The notes below the pieces were generated by a model that was not told the DNA's origin, did no database searches, and worked only from the letters and a program-made list of their open reading frames with translations. The position numbers were made by a program, and so were the translations under genes. 39,550 bases of DNA from Chloroflexota bacterium (lineage in GTDB: Bacteria > Chloroflexota > Limnocylindria > Limnocylindrales > CSP1-4): positions 1-39,550 of the forward strand of contig JADGQK010000019.1 in assembly GCA_017881915.1 (NCBI GenBank). Reading direction: 5' to 3'. Each line of letters begins with the position of its first letter. Position 1 is the first letter of the stretch. Of this stretch, positions 1 through 8,643 are shown in pieces.

Positions 1-49
1 GCTGCCCTGCCGCGGGCCGCTGCCCTTGTTCGCCCTTCGTGATCGTCAT
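1..49 (-). CDS. 5' end of an unidentified gene (runs off the window)
   Basis: On the minus strand an ATG at 49 opens a reading frame (MTITKGEQGQ...) that leaves the window after 16 codons. A GGAG Shine-Dalgarno-like sequence lies 8 nt upstream of the ATG. A TACGAT -10-like hexamer sits at 126-131, downstream of the terminator at 161-187, so the gene would start its own transcription unit. The product cannot be identified from so few residues, and the frame may not be real. Confidence 0.35.
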   Translation of the reverse strand, partial: MTITKGEQGQRPAAGQ

Positions 50-160
50 GGGTGGGTCTCCGTGATCCTGCCCTGGCTGGTGTGCTGCGCTCAGGTTGAC
101 TGATGTCTGCTGCGGTCTGGTCCGGATCGTACTCGCCCCGGTGGCGCGCTCTCGGCCATG

Positions 161-187
161 AAAAAACCCCCGCCTCCCGGCGAGGGT
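161..187 (-). terminator. Intrinsic terminator of the small gene at 214-417
   Basis: Read on the minus strand, an 8-bp GC stem with one G-U pair (CCCTCGCC / GGCGGGGG, loop GGGA) is followed directly by six T residues. This is a textbook rho-independent terminator. It begins about 27 nt after the stop codon of the 67-aa ORF at 214-417, on the same strand. It is the only hairpin with a real T-tract that I found in the window. Confidence 0.85.
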
Positions 188-213
188 CCCGTTGGTTCTC
201 GGTGGTGCCTGGG

Positions 214-417
214 CTACCTCCGCGATCCTCCGTTCTCCTGCCGGGAGCCGGTAATCAGGCCAAGAAGGCCGTCCAGCCCAAGGAGGAGGGTGCGAAGCAG
301 GGGCAGCAATACGACGTCGACGAAGCCGGTCTCGGGCATGGGCACGTTGACCCGCCGGCCATCGCTGGTGACAACGATCGCGACGTGACGACGATTCTGC
401 CGGTTGACCAAGCCCAC
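214..417 (-). CDS. Small hydrophobic protein, 67 aa, unknown function
   Basis: The ORF track shows only a longer ORF (214-612) from an unlikely upstream start. I start the gene at the GTG at 417 because GGAG lies 6 nt upstream, a good promoter (TTGCGC-N17-TACACT) lies at 470-498, and an intrinsic terminator follows the stop at 161-187. The protein begins MGLVNRQNRRHVAIVV. Its N-terminal half looks like a short beta-rich segment (HVAIVVTSDGRRVNVPMP). The C-terminal half is a leucine-rich hydrophobic or amphipathic stretch (FVDVVLLPLLRTLLLGLDG), followed by a charged tail. It may be a membrane-associated small protein. I do not recognise the family. The real-gene call rests mainly on the transcription signals. 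Confidence 0.65.
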   Translation of the reverse strand: MGLVNRQNRRHVAIVVTSDGRRVNVPMPETGFVDVVLLPLLRTLLLGLDGLLGLITGSRQENGGSRR

Positions 418-469
418 GTTCGACTCCGCGGCGTGCGCGCGAGGGCGTTTGCCGTCCTCGGTTCGGGCG

Positions 470-498
470 AGTGTACGAGGCGTCCGTCGATTGCGCAA
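470..498 (-). promoter_or_regulatory. Sigma-70-like promoter of the 67-aa gene
   Basis: On the minus strand a TTGCGC -35 element (498-493) is separated by exactly 17 nt from a TACACT -10 element (475-470). Transcription would start near 463, giving a leader of about 46 nt that carries the GGAG ribosome-binding site. It is one of the few promoters here with a recognisable -35 box. Confidence 0.6.
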
Positions 499-590
499 CC
501 CATCTCCATGGACCGAAGGTACCGCCGCCCCGCGCCGATCTCCGGGCGGCGGGTGCAGCGACTCCCCGGCCCCCGGCGCGGAGCCTGTGC

Positions 591-602
591 TAGCCTCCTG
601 CC
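591..602 (+). promoter_or_regulatory. -10 box of leuC, leaderless arrangement
   Basis: TAGCCT at 591-596 is followed by 6 nt and then the GTG start of leuC at 603. There is no Shine-Dalgarno sequence. The expected start of transcription coincides with the start codon. Confidence 0.55.
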
Positions 603-2057
603 GTGCCTCCATCAGCGACCACTCCAGCGCGCACGCTCGTCGACAAGATCTGGGCCAGCCACGTCGTCCACGAGGAGCCGGGGTCGCCCAGCATCCTGGC
701 CATCGACCTCCATCTCGTCCACGAGGTCACCAGCCCGCAGGCCTTCACCGGCCTCCGCCAGCGCGGACTGAAGGTCCACCGGCCGGGGCAGACCGTGGCC
801 ACGGCCGACCACTCCATCCCGACCCATGACCGGTCGCTCCCGATCTCGGACCTGATCGCGGCCGCCCAGGTCCAGCAGCTGACCGACAACTGCACCGAAT
901 TCGGGATCCCGCTCCACGGCCTGGGCTCCCCGAACCAGGGCATCGTCCACATCATCGGGCCGGAGCTCGGCCTGACCCAACCGGGCATGACCATCGTCTG
1001 CGGTGATTCGCATACCGCAACCCACGGCGCGTTCGGCGCCCTTGCCTTCGGGATCGGCACGAGCGAGGTGGAGATGGTCCTCGCCAGCCAGTGCCTCCTC
1101 CAGCACCGGCCGCGAACCTATGAAGTGCGCGTGGACGGCCAGCTCTCGGCGGGCGTGAGTGCCAAGGACATCATCCTCGCCCTGATCGCCCGGATCGGGG
1201 TGGGCGGTGGTACCGGCCACGTCTTCGAATACACCGGGGCGGCGATCCGCGGGCTGACGATGGAACAGCGGATGACGATCTGCAACATGAGCATCGAGGG
1301 CGGCGCGCGAGCCGGCCTGATCGCCCCCGACGATACGACCTTCGAGTACGTCGCCGGCCGCCCGCACGCTCCGCACGGCCGGGCCTGGGACGCGGCGCTC
1401 GAGGGCTGGCGCGATCTGCCCAGCGACCCGGCGGCCCGCTACGACCGGACGATCACGATCGATGCCTCGGCCCTCGAGCCGATGGTCACCTACGGCACGA
1501 ACCCGGGCATGGGCCTGCCGATCAGCGCCAGGGTTCCGGCCCCCGAGGACCTGCCCGATCCCGCCGCCCGGCGCGCCCTGGAGCACGCCCTCGAATACAT
1601 GGACCTGCGACCGGGCCAGGCGCTGCTCGGCCAGAAGGTCGACGTCGTGTTCATCGGCTCGTGCACCAACGGCCGGATCAGCGACCTGCGCCTCGCCGCT
1701 TCGGTCCTCAAGGGTCAGCGGATCGCCGCCGGAGTCCGGGTGATGGTGGTGCCGGGCTCGCAGGAGGTGAAGAAGGAGGCCGAGAACGAGGGACTGGCCG
1801 ACGTCTTCAGGGCCGCCGGCGCCGAATGGCGCGAAGCGGGCTGCTCGATGTGCATCGCCATGAACGGCGACCAGTTGACGCCCGGCCAGTACGCGATCAG
1901 CACCTCCAACCGCAACTTCGAGGGCCGCCAGGGCAAGGGCGGGCGAACCTTCCTGGCCTCGCCCCTGACCGCCGCCGCGTCGGCGCTGGCCGGCATGATC
2001 GCCGACCCCCGGGCATTGCCCGGGATCGAGGCGACGGTCGGCCTCGGCGGCCGCTGA
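603..2057 (+). CDS. leuC: 3-isopropylmalate dehydratase large subunit
   Basis: With LeuD this subunit isomerises 2-isopropylmalate to 3-isopropylmalate in leucine biosynthesis. The 484-aa protein is a full-length aconitase-family large subunit. Visible motifs are the N-terminal [13 protein letters not shown], the substrate-loop region [24 protein letters not shown], and the three 4Fe-4S cysteines in IGSCTNGR and [11 protein letters not shown]. The C-terminal [22 protein letters not shown] is also typical. The GTG at 603 is chosen because a -10 box ends 6 nt upstream and the family N-terminus begins a few residues later. leuD follows 6 nt after the stop, so the two subunits are co-transcribed. 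leuA and leuB are not in the window. Confidence 0.97.
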   Translation: MPPSATTPARTLVDKIWASHVVHEEPGSPSILAIDLHLVHEVTSPQAFTGLRQRGLKVHRPGQTVATADHSIPTHDRSLPISDLIAAAQVQQLTDNCTEFGIPLHGLGSPNQGIVHIIGPELGLTQPGMTIVCGDSHTATHGAFGALAFGIGTSEVEMVLASQCLLQHRPRTYEVRVDGQLSAGVSAKDIILALIARIGVGGGTGHVFEYTGAAIRGLTMEQRMTICNMSIEGGARAGLIAPDDTTFEYVAGRPHAPHGRAWDAALEGWRDLPSDPAARYDRTITIDASALEPMVTYGTNPGMGLPISARVPAPEDLPDPAARRALEHALEYMDLRPGQALLGQKVDVVFIGSCTNGRISDLRLAASVLKGQRIAAGVRVMVVPGSQEVKKEAENEGLADVFRAAGAEWREAGCSMCIAMNGDQLTPGQYAISTSNRNFEGRQGKGGRTFLASPLTAAASALAGMIADPRALPGIEATVGLGGR

Positions 2058-2063
2058 CCCACG

Positions 2064-2687
2064 ATGGCCGTCGTCTTCAGCACGTTCAGCAGCGCGGTCA
2101 TTCCGCTGCCTGCCGAGAACGTCGACACCGACCAGATCGTACCGGCCCGCTTCCTGAAGATGACCGACAAGGTCGGCCTGGCCGATGCCCTCTTCCGCGA
2201 CTGGCGCTTCGACGCAGATGGCGGCCAGCATGAACCGCTCTTCGTGATGGACCGCCTGGCGATGGCCGGCCGGCGGATCATCCTGGCCGGCGACAACTTC
2301 GGCACCGGCTCGTCGCGCGAGCACGCCGCCTGGGCCCTTGCCGCCTGGGGGATCCGGGTGATCCTGTCGACGAGCTTCGCCGACATCTTCCGGAGCAATG
2401 CCCTGAAGAACGGGCTGCTGCCGATCGTCGTCGAGGCCGAGCGCCACCGCCAGCTGTTCGAGCTGGTGGCCGCCGAGCCGTCGGTCGAGCTGACCGTGGA
2501 CCTCGAGGCCCAGCTGATCCACCTGCCCGGCGACGAGGATCTGCCGTTCGAGGTCGATCCGTTCGCCAGGTCGATGCTGCTGGCCGGCACCGATGAGATC
2601 GGCTGGCTGCTCCAGCGGATGACCGCGATCGAGACGTATCAGGCGGCCCACCCCGCCCGGATTGACACGCGGGTCGGTGCCGACTGA
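2064..2687 (+). CDS. leuD: 3-isopropylmalate dehydratase small subunit
   Basis: This is the swivelling small subunit of isopropylmalate isomerase, partner of LeuC. The 207-aa protein shows the family hallmarks NVDTDQIVPARFLK near the N-terminus, GDNFGTGSSREHAAWAL for substrate recognition, and STSFADIFRSNALKNGLLPI. The start ATG is 6 nt after the leuC stop, consistent with translational coupling. Nothing is missing, and the length matches bacterial LeuD. Confidence 0.97.
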   Translation: MAVVFSTFSSAVIPLPAENVDTDQIVPARFLKMTDKVGLADALFRDWRFDADGGQHEPLFVMDRLAMAGRRIILAGDNFGTGSSREHAAWALAAWGIRVILSTSFADIFRSNALKNGLLPIVVEAERHRQLFELVAAEPSVELTVDLEAQLIHLPGDEDLPFEVDPFARSMLLAGTDEIGWLLQRMTAIETYQAAHPARIDTRVGAD

Positions 2688-2708
2688 GACCGATCTGGCG
2701 GGCGCCGC

Positions 2709-2720
2709 GATACTGACCCG
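2709..2720 (+). promoter_or_regulatory. -10 box of the MarP-like protease gene, leaderless arrangement
   Basis: GATACT (2709-2714) is followed by 6 nt and the GTG start at 2721. No Shine-Dalgarno sequence is present. This gives the protease its own promoter downstream of leuD. Confidence 0.5.
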
Positions 2721-3905
2721 GTGAACCTCGTCGACGTCATCATCATCGCGGTCCTGGCCTTCGCCCTGATCACCGGGGTCGCCTCGGGTGCGTTTCCCCA
2801 GCTGGGTGGGCTGGCCGGCGCGATCGGCGGCGGAGCCCTGGCCATCCTCGTCCTGCTGCCGTTCGCCCAGGGCTGGCTCGAAACGCTCGACCCGCCGGTC
2901 CGGGCGGTCGTTGTCCTCGTCGGCATTGTCGGCATCGTCGGCCTGGGCGAGGCGATCGGCTCCGGGCTTGGATCAAGGATCCGGTCCCGGCTGATCGGCC
3001 ACAGCATCCTGGGCAACCTGGACCGGGCCGCCGGCGGCCTGCTCGGGCTGGCCCAGGGGATCCTCGTGGTCTGGCTGGTCGGCGGCGTGCTCGCGGCCGG
3101 ACCGGTCCCCCAGGTCGCGGCGGCGGTCCAGCGCTCCGCGATCGTGCGCGGCCTGGCCGGCGTCCTGCCGCCGCCGACCCAGATCGTCGGGGAGCTGGGC
3201 AAGTGGCTGGACGCCTCGGGCCTGCCCGACGTCTTCGTCGGGTTCGAACCCTTCCCGGCCCCCAAGGTCGACCCTCCAACCGACGCACTGGCCCGGGCGA
3301 TCGCGGCGAAGGCGATCGCGTCGACCCTGATCATCCGGGCTGATGCCTGCGGCTACGTCCTGAGCGGCACCGGCTTCGTCGTCCGGCCGGGCTACATCGT
3401 GACCAACGCCCACGTCGTCGCCGGATCGCACTCGATCTCGATCGGCCGGGACGGCGGCACCAAGACCCGGGCCACGGCGGTCCTGTTCGACCCCGAGCTC
3501 GACGTGGCCCTGCTCTACGCGCCCGGGCTGGGCGCGCCGCCACTGACGTTGTCCAATGGGATCCCCCAGCACGGGACCCTCGCCGCTGCCCTCGGCCATC
3601 CGGGTGGCGGCAGCCTGGCAACGATCCCGGCGGCCGTCACAAGCAGCTACAAGGCCCAGGGCCGCGACATCTACGGCACGACCCTGGTGACCCGCGAGAT
3701 CATCGAGCTGCGAGCCGCGATCATCCAGGGCGACAGTGGCGGTCCTGTCGTCCTCCAGGATGGGACCGTGGGCGGCGTCGTCTTCGCCCAGGCCCAGACC
3801 GACTCGGACGTGGGCTATGCCCTTTCACCGGTCGACGTTGCCGCCCGGATCCAGCCCGGCCTGGGCCAGACGGCCACGGTCGACACCGGACCCTGCACCC
3901 GCTGA
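2721..3905 (+). CDS. MarP-like membrane-anchored trypsin-type serine protease (CvpA + protease)
   Basis: This 394-aa protein has an N-terminal CvpA-like domain of about four transmembrane helices (residues 1-130) and a C-terminal extracytoplasmic chymotrypsin-fold protease (about 200-390). The triad is visible as His231 (TNAHVVAG), Asp261 (LDVALLY) and Ser339 (QGDSGGPVV). Cys210 and Cys392 lie where mycobacterial MarP has its regulatory disulfide (C214-C395), which supports orthology. MarP in Mycobacterium protects against acid and oxidative stress by cleaving a peptidoglycan hydrolase. A similar envelope-stress role here is inference. It sits alone between leuD and ilvD and has its own -10 box. 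Confidence 0.9.
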   Translation: MNLVDVIIIAVLAFALITGVASGAFPQLGGLAGAIGGGALAILVLLPFAQGWLETLDPPVRAVVVLVGIVGIVGLGEAIGSGLGSRIRSRLIGHSILGNLDRAAGGLLGLAQGILVVWLVGGVLAAGPVPQVAAAVQRSAIVRGLAGVLPPPTQIVGELGKWLDASGLPDVFVGFEPFPAPKVDPPTDALARAIAAKAIASTLIIRADACGYVLSGTGFVVRPGYIVTNAHVVAGSHSISIGRDGGTKTRATAVLFDPELDVALLYAPGLGAPPLTLSNGIPQHGTLAAALGHPGGGSLATIPAAVTSSYKAQGRDIYGTTLVTREIIELRAAIIQGDSGGPVVLQDGTVGGVVFAQAQTDSDVGYALSPVDVAARIQPGLGQTATVDTGPCTR

Positions 3906-3963
3906 TCCCCAGCGCGAGTGGCCTGCCCCGAACTGCGCGCCACCGCCGGGCGTGCCGCGCTCC

Positions 3964-3969
3964 TACACT
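3964..3969 (+). promoter_or_regulatory. -10 box upstream of ilvD
   Basis: TACACT at 3964-3969 would start transcription near 3976, giving a leader of about 40 nt that contains GAGGA upstream of the ilvD ATG. Unlike many neighbours, this gene has a leader and a ribosome-binding site. Confidence 0.45.
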
Positions 3970-4015
3970 TTGGCCTCGACACGACGGAAACCCGACTCCC
4001 CGAGGACACCCCGCA

Positions 4016-5749
4016 ATGACCGCCCATCCGTACGACCGCCCGACCGATCCAGCCAAGCGCCATTCACGGGGTCTGACCGACGGACCGGATCGGGCCGCCG
4101 CGCGAGCGATGCTCAAGGCAATCGGTTTCACCGACGAGGACCTGGCCAAGCCGCTCATCGGGGTGGCCACGACCTGGATCGAGACGATGCCCTGCAACTA
4201 CAACCAGCGCCGGCTGGCGGAGTTCGTCAAGGAGGGCGTCCGGGCCGCTGGCGGGACGCCGATGGAGTTCAACACCATCGCCGTGAGCGATGGCGTGGCG
4301 ATGGGGTCCGAGGGGATGAAGGCCAGCCTGGTCAGCCGCGAGGTGATCGCCGACTCGATCGAGCTCGTCGTCCGCGGTCACCTCCTCGACGGCCTCGTCT
4401 GCCTCGTCGGCTGCGACAAGACGATCCCGGCGGCCGCAATGGCCCTCGGCCGGCTGGACGTGCCCGGGGTGATCCTCTACAACGGCACGATCTATCCGGG
4501 GACGTACAAGGGCCAGCGGAATGCGACCGTGGTCACCGTGTTCGAGGCGATCGGCGCCTACCGGGCCGGCAAGATCAGCCTCGATGAGCTGTACGAGGTG
4601 GAGAACGCGGCCTGTCCCGGCGCGGGCGCCTGTGGTGGGCAGTTCACGGCGAACACGATGAGCACGGTCCTCGAATTCCTCGGCCTCTCGCCGGCGGGCC
4701 TCAACGGGATCCCGGCCGAGGATCCCGCCAAGGACGCCGCCGCCCGGACGACCGGCGAGCTGGTCATGGATCTCGTCCGGCGCGACGTGCGACCGTCGTC
4801 GATCGTCAGCCGAGCCGCCCTGGAGAATGGCTTTGCCTCGGTCGCTGCCACCGGCGGCTCGACGAACGGCGTGCTCCACCTCCTTGCGATCGCCCACGAG
4901 TTCGGGATCCCGCTCGACATCGACGAGCTCGGCGCGATTGCCGACCGGACGCCCGTGGTCGCCGACATGCAGCCGGGCGGCCGGTTCACGGCCTCGGACA
5001 TGTACGACGCCGGGGGCGTGGCCCTGGTCATGCGCGAGCTGCTCAAGCGCGACCTGCTCCACGGCGATGCGCCGACGGTCGACGGCCGCACGATCGCCCA
5101 GGTCGCGGCCGCTGCCCAGGCAACCGCCGGTCAGATGGTCGTGCTCCCGATTGAGCAGCCCCTGAAGCCCACCGGCGGGCTGGCGATCCTCCACGGCAGC
5201 CTCGCGCCGGACGGCTGCGTGGTCAAGCTGGCCGGCCACGAGCGTCGCCTCCATCGCGGACCGGCCCGCGTCTTCGACTCCGAGACGGCCTGCTTTGATG
5301 CCGTTCGGCGGCGGCTGATCGTGCCCGGCGACGTCGTCGTGATTCGTTACGAGGGGCCCGTCGGAGGGCCGGGAATGCAGGAGATGCTGAGCGTGACGGC
5401 GGCGCTCGTCGGCGAAGGCCTGGGCGAAACCGTGGCCCTGATCACGGACGGCCGCTTCTCCGGTGGGACCCACGGACTGATGCTGGGCCATGTTGCCCCG
5501 GAGGCCGCCCTGGGCGGCCCGATTGCCCTCGTCGCGGAGGGCGACACGATCGTCATCGATGTCGATCGCAAGGCCCTCGACCTCGACGTGGCGCCGGACG
5601 AGCTCGAGCGCCGGCGGGCGCTCTGGTCGCCGCCGGCCCCGAACTATCCCGGCGGGGTCATGGCCAAGTACGCCGCGCTCGTCGGCTCGGCCTCGGAGGG
5701 GGCCGTCACGACCGGTGCCCGGCTGGCGGCCAGTCTCGCCCGGCGATGA
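4016..5749 (+). CDS. ilvD: Dihydroxy-acid dehydratase
   Basis: The enzyme dehydrates 2,3-dihydroxy-isovalerate and 2,3-dihydroxy-3-methylvalerate in valine, isoleucine and leucine synthesis. The 577-aa length is typical. The iron-sulfur cysteines are seen in [21 protein letters not shown] and [16 protein letters not shown], and the C-terminal [21 protein letters not shown] motif is intact. The ATG at 4016 is preceded by GAGGA at about 10 nt. The stop overlaps the ATG of the following oxidoreductase gene by 4 nt (ATGA), so the two are translationally coupled. It is in the same direction as leuCD and serves the same pathway family. Confidence 0.97.
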   Translation: MTAHPYDRPTDPAKRHSRGLTDGPDRAAARAMLKAIGFTDEDLAKPLIGVATTWIETMPCNYNQRRLAEFVKEGVRAAGGTPMEFNTIAVSDGVAMGSEGMKASLVSREVIADSIELVVRGHLLDGLVCLVGCDKTIPAAAMALGRLDVPGVILYNGTIYPGTYKGQRNATVVTVFEAIGAYRAGKISLDELYEVENAACPGAGACGGQFTANTMSTVLEFLGLSPAGLNGIPAEDPAKDAAARTTGELVMDLVRRDVRPSSIVSRAALENGFASVAATGGSTNGVLHLLAIAHEFGIPLDIDELGAIADRTPVVADMQPGGRFTASDMYDAGGVALVMRELLKRDLLHGDAPTVDGRTIAQVAAAAQATAGQMVVLPIEQPLKPTGGLAILHGSLAPDGCVVKLAGHERRLHRGPARVFDSETACFDAVRRRLIVPGDVVVIRYEGPVGGPGMQEMLSVTAALVGEGLGETVALITDGRFSGGTHGLMLGHVAPEAALGGPIALVAEGDTIVIDVDRKALDLDVAPDELERRRALWSPPAPNYPGGVMAKYAALVGSASEGAVTTGARLAASLARR

Positions 5750-6639
5750 ACCCGGGGCGGATCTCGGTCGGCTTCAAGACGTCACCGCAGGGGGTGGGCT
5801 GGACCACCCTCGACGAGACCTGGGCGGCGGCCGGTGAAGAGGCCGCCCTGAGCGCCGGCTGGCTGAATGACCACCTGACCGACCCGGGCGTCGAGCGCGG
5901 CGGATCGAGCCTGGAGGCACTCACCCTGCTCGCCGCCCTGGCCCATCGGCTGCCCGGCAAGTGGATCGGCCACGGCGTGCTCTCGAATACGTTCCGTCAC
6001 CCGGCGGTCCTGGGCAAGGCGGTCACCCTCCTCGACCACGTGACCGCCGGCCACTTCATCCTGGGCCTGGGCGCCGGCTGGCACGAGGCGGAGCACGCGG
6101 CCTACGGCATCGAGCTGGTACCGATCGGCGAGCGGATCTCGCGCCTGGAGTCGGCCGTGCTGGTGATCCGGGCCCTGAACAGTCCGGCGGCTGCGTCGCC
6201 CGGCGGCGTCTCCCTCGACGACCCGTTCTACCCACTTCGGGGTGCCGTGAACCTGCCTGGGCCACTGACGCCGGGCGGTCCGCCGCTATGGCTCGGCGGC
6301 CAGGCGCCGCGCGGCCTGCGGATGGCGGCGAAGTACGCGTCGGGTTGGATGCTGCCGGCGATCCCGGAACTGGACCTGGGCTACTTCCAGGCGCGTCGCT
6401 CGGCGATCCTGGCCGAACTGGCGACCCTTGGCCGCGACCCGGCCGGCTTTGCCTTTGCCGCCCAGGTGCCGACCGGTGTTGATGCCGCCGGCCTGGCCCG
6501 GGCCCGGGAACGGGCCAGCGCCTACGTGTCCGCCGGGGCGAGCCACATCGTCCTTGGCCTGACCGCCAGTCTCGGACCGGAGCGCCTCCGGATCGTGACC
6601 CGCGAGGTGGCCGAGCCGCTCCTCGCCCGTGGCAACTGA
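5746..6639 (+). CDS. Luciferase-like (LLM class) flavin- or F420-dependent oxidoreductase
   Basis: The 297-aa protein belongs to the bacterial-luciferase-like TIM-barrel superfamily. Supporting segments are the early NDHLTDPG strand, [57 protein letters not shown] (the LLM signature), and [23 protein letters not shown]. The cofactor (F420 or FMN) and substrate cannot be told from sequence. Its ATG overlaps the ilvD stop, yet a role in branched-chain amino acid synthesis is not expected, so co-transcription may be incidental. Confidence 0.85.
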   Translation: MNPGRISVGFKTSPQGVGWTTLDETWAAAGEEAALSAGWLNDHLTDPGVERGGSSLEALTLLAALAHRLPGKWIGHGVLSNTFRHPAVLGKAVTLLDHVTAGHFILGLGAGWHEAEHAAYGIELVPIGERISRLESAVLVIRALNSPAAASPGGVSLDDPFYPLRGAVNLPGPLTPGGPPLWLGGQAPRGLRMAAKYASGWMLPAIPELDLGYFQARRSAILAELATLGRDPAGFAFAAQVPTGVDAAGLARARERASAYVSAGASHIVLGLTASLGPERLRIVTREVAEPLLARGN

Positions 6640-6641
6640 GG

Positions 6642-6720
6642 CGTCGGCGCGTGGCATCTGCGACGTCGGCGGTCGCATCTCCAGCGCCGGCCGGTGACAT
6701 CCGCGGCGCCGGCGGTCCGG
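6642..6720 (+). repeat. Degenerate 22-bp tandem repeat, about 3.5 copies
   Basis: Three successive 22-nt units (6642-6663, 6664-6685, 6686-6707) and a partial fourth share the pattern (C/G)(G/C)(T/C)CGGC....CATC. They begin just after the stop of the LLM gene and end just before the promoter of the small membrane protein. Function is unknown; it may be drift in GC-rich intergenic DNA. Confidence 0.4.
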
Positions 6721-6732
6721 CCCGGTTCGAGG

Positions 6733-6744
6733 CATGATGGCGGC
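6733..6744 (+). promoter_or_regulatory. -10 box of the small membrane protein gene, leaderless arrangement
   Basis: CATGAT (6733-6738) is followed by 6 nt and then the ATG at 6745. This spacing, shared with many genes in the window, is the reason for choosing this ATG instead of the ORF-track start at 6694. Confidence 0.4.
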
Positions 6745-6963
6745 ATGCCACCCCTCCCGATGCCCAGCGAGCTCGACCCCCAGCGGCGCGGATTGGCAGC
6801 ACCACGCCCGGCCGGTGGCCAGGATCCCGATCCCGCCACGACCGCCCGGACCGAACGCCGCTACCTGTGGCTGCTCATCCTGATGGTCGCCCTGATCGTC
6901 GGGATCACCACGATCGTGGGGATCATCGGGATGGTCGTCGTCGGCCTCGGCGGCACGACCTAG
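6745..6963 (+). CDS. Small single-helix membrane protein, 72 aa, unknown function
   Basis: The protein has a Pro/Arg-rich polar N-terminus (residues 1-40, MPPLPMPSELDPQRRGL...) and one strong C-terminal transmembrane helix (LWLLILMVALIVGITTIVGIIGMVVVGLG). It ends at GTT right after the helix. The N-terminus is probably cytoplasmic given its arginines. The start is moved 17 codons downstream of the ORF-track start because of the -10 box placement. I do not recognise the family. It is convergent with marR. Confidence 0.6.
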   Translation: MPPLPMPSELDPQRRGLAAPRPAGGQDPDPATTARTERRYLWLLILMVALIVGITTIVGIIGMVVVGLGGTT

Positions 6964-6984
6964 GCGACCACCCTAGGGGGGCGG

Positions 6985-7563
6985 CTACTCGCGGCGACTG
7001 CGGATCAGGCGGCCGCGGCGCGAGATGGCGTGGGTGGCCAGGGCGGCCACGCCCATCGCGATCAGGGCGCGCTCGGCGGCGGGCATCGGCCGAACGGCCG
7101 ACAGGAATTGGTCGGCCCGGGCCCGATCCACCATCCGCAGCAGGGCGAGGCCGCGCTGGGTCAGCTCGACGCTGCGCTGGCGCCGATCGTCCGACTCGAT
7201 CCGGCGCTCGACGAGGCGCCGCCGGACCAAGCCATCGACGAGCCGGGATGTGGCTGATGGCGAGCGATTGATGGCGTCGGCCAGGTCCGACACGGTGGTC
7301 GTGCCGGTATCCGCCAGGACATACAGAGCTGCGAGCTGGGTGAAACCGAGGCGGAGGCTGCCCAACTGTGACGCGAAGCCGATCACCAGCTCCCGCCAGA
7401 GGGCCCGGCCCATCGCGACCCGCTCGGAGATCTCGCGTGGATTCTGGGCCCGGATGCCGGCCGCGACGACCGGTGCCGAGAGGTCCGCCTCGAAGATCCG
7501 GGCGATCGCCCGGCGGGGTGCGGTTGGTCGGGCGGAGCGCAACGGACCAGGGCGTTCGGACAT
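6985..7563 (-). CDS. MarR-family transcriptional regulator
   Basis: This 192-aa protein carries a winged helix-turn-helix of the MarR type: TQLAALYVLADTGTTTVSDLADAINRSPSATSRLVDGLVRRRLVERR, then the wing SDDRRQRSVELTQRGLAL, with flanking dimerisation helices. The N-terminal ~45 residues are Arg/Pro-rich and not typical of the family. The ATG lies 6 nt after a TAGGCT -10 box, so the mRNA is probably leaderless. It is divergent from fabD with 87 bp between them. A perfect GTGCAA-CC-TTGCAC palindrome overlaps its own -35 box, so autorepression is likely; control of fabD is possible. The ligand is unknown. Confidence 0.9.
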   Translation of the reverse strand: MSERPGPLRSARPTAPRRAIARIFEADLSAPVVAAGIRAQNPREISERVAMGRALWRELVIGFASQLGSLRLGFTQLAALYVLADTGTTTVSDLADAINRSPSATSRLVDGLVRRRLVERRIESDDRRQRSVELTQRGLALLRMVDRARADQFLSAVRPMPAAERALIAMGVAALATHAISRRGRLIRSRRE

Positions 7564-7606
7564 GCTGCGAGCCTACGGTCCCGCTCGAATCCGTGCAACC
7601 TTGCAC
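7564..7606 (-). promoter_or_regulatory. marR promoter with embedded palindromic operator
   Basis: On the minus strand TTGCAC (7598-7593) and TAGGCT (7575-7570) are separated by 17 nt, and the marR ATG begins 6 nt after the -10 box. The -35 hexamer is one arm of a perfect inverted repeat GTGCAA-CC-TTGCAC (7593-7606). A protein bound there would block its own promoter. The palindrome size fits a MarR dimer site. Confidence 0.6.
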
Positions 7607-7637
7607 CGGCTCCGACCGTGGCCGGGCGGCATCGGTC

Positions 7638-7650
7638 TAGGCTCGCCTGG
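7638..7650 (+). promoter_or_regulatory. -10 box of fabD, leaderless arrangement
   Basis: TAGGCT (7638-7643) is followed by 7 nt and the ATG at 7651. This supports starting FabD at MSSIAFVFPGQ instead of the ORF-track start at 7618. Confidence 0.5.
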
Positions 7651-8610
7651 ATGAGTTCGATCGCCTTTGTCTTCCCCGGCCAGGGGTCACAGGGCGTCGG
7701 CATGGGCGCCGCCCTGGCATCCGTCTCGCCGGCTGCCGCAGCCGTCTTCGCCGCAGCCGACGCAGCGCTCGGCGAGTCGATCAGCCGGCTCGCCTGGGAG
7801 GGCCCGGCCGAGACGCTGAACCTCACCGAGAAGGCCCAACCCGCCCTTCTCGCCACCTCGATCGCCTACCTCGCCGCCCTTCGGGAACGGTGGGCGGTAC
7901 GCGAGGCAAGCGGCGGACCGGCGGCTCCCCAGCCGGTCTTCGCCGCCGGCCATTCGATGGGCCAGTACAGCGCCTTCGTGGCCTCCGGCGCCCTCAGCCT
8001 GGAGGACGCGATCCGGCTCGTGCGCGAGCGCGGCCGCCTGATGCAGGCATCCGGTTCAGGCCGTGAGGGCCGGATGGCCGCCCTGATCGGGCTCGATGAG
8101 GCCCGCCTGCCCGAGCTGGTGGCCGAGGCCTCGCAGTTCGGCGTGTTCGGGGTGGCCAACCGGAACGCCCCCGGCCAGGTCGTCGTCTCCGGCGAGCGCG
8201 CCGCGGTCGAGGCTGCCCTCGAGCTGGCCAGGAAGCTTGGAGCCCGGCGCGCGATCGAGCTGCCGGTGAGCGTCGCGGCCCACTCGCCGCTGATGGCCGA
8301 CGCCGCGGAGCAGATGAAGGCGACGCTGGCTGACGTCCAGTTCCACGACCCACACCCGGCCGGCCTGGCCAACGCCGACGCCCGCCCGATCCGGACGGCG
8401 GCCGCCGCCCGGACGGAGCTGGTCGAACACCTGACGACCGGCGTCGACTGGGTCCGGGCGGTCGAGACGATGGCCGCCAACGGCGTGACTGAATTCATCG
8501 AGATTGGACCGGGCCGGGTCCTGACCGGCCTGATCAGCCGGATTGCACCCGGTGCGACTGCCTTCGCAACCAACGCCCAGAACGCCCCTGACGGCCTCGC
8601 CGTCCCGTAG
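7651..8610 (+). CDS. fabD: Malonyl-CoA:ACP transacylase
   Basis: FabD transfers malonyl from CoA to acyl carrier protein to feed fatty-acid elongation. The 319-aa protein starts with the family hallmark IAFVFPGQGSQ and has the nucleophile Ser102 in GHSMGQYSA, Arg127 in RERGRLMQ and His211 in AHSPLM. The C-terminal TEFIEIGPGRVLTGLI is also typical. Two ketosynthase genes follow at short distances in the same direction. No fabG, fabH or acpP is in the cluster. Confidence 0.95.
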   Translation: MSSIAFVFPGQGSQGVGMGAALASVSPAAAAVFAAADAALGESISRLAWEGPAETLNLTEKAQPALLATSIAYLAALRERWAVREASGGPAAPQPVFAAGHSMGQYSAFVASGALSLEDAIRLVRERGRLMQASGSGREGRMAALIGLDEARLPELVAEASQFGVFGVANRNAPGQVVVSGERAAVEAALELARKLGARRAIELPVSVAAHSPLMADAAEQMKATLADVQFHDPHPAGLANADARPIRTAAAARTELVEHLTTGVDWVRAVETMAANGVTEFIEIGPGRVLTGLISRIAPGATAFATNAQNAPDGLAVP

Positions 8611-8643
8611 CGCCGTCCCGCCCTAACGGAGGATTCGCATACC

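Noticed and set aside
103-771. 222-aa plus-strand ORF at the window start
   Set aside because: It overlaps the start of leuC and the promoter, coding part and terminator of the 67-aa gene; Arg/Pro/Ser-rich shadow.
612-2651. 679-aa minus-strand ORF opposite leuC-leuD
   Set aside because: It is an antisense shadow of two well-conserved genes; the translation is low-complexity Gly/Arg/Asp-rich with no family pattern.
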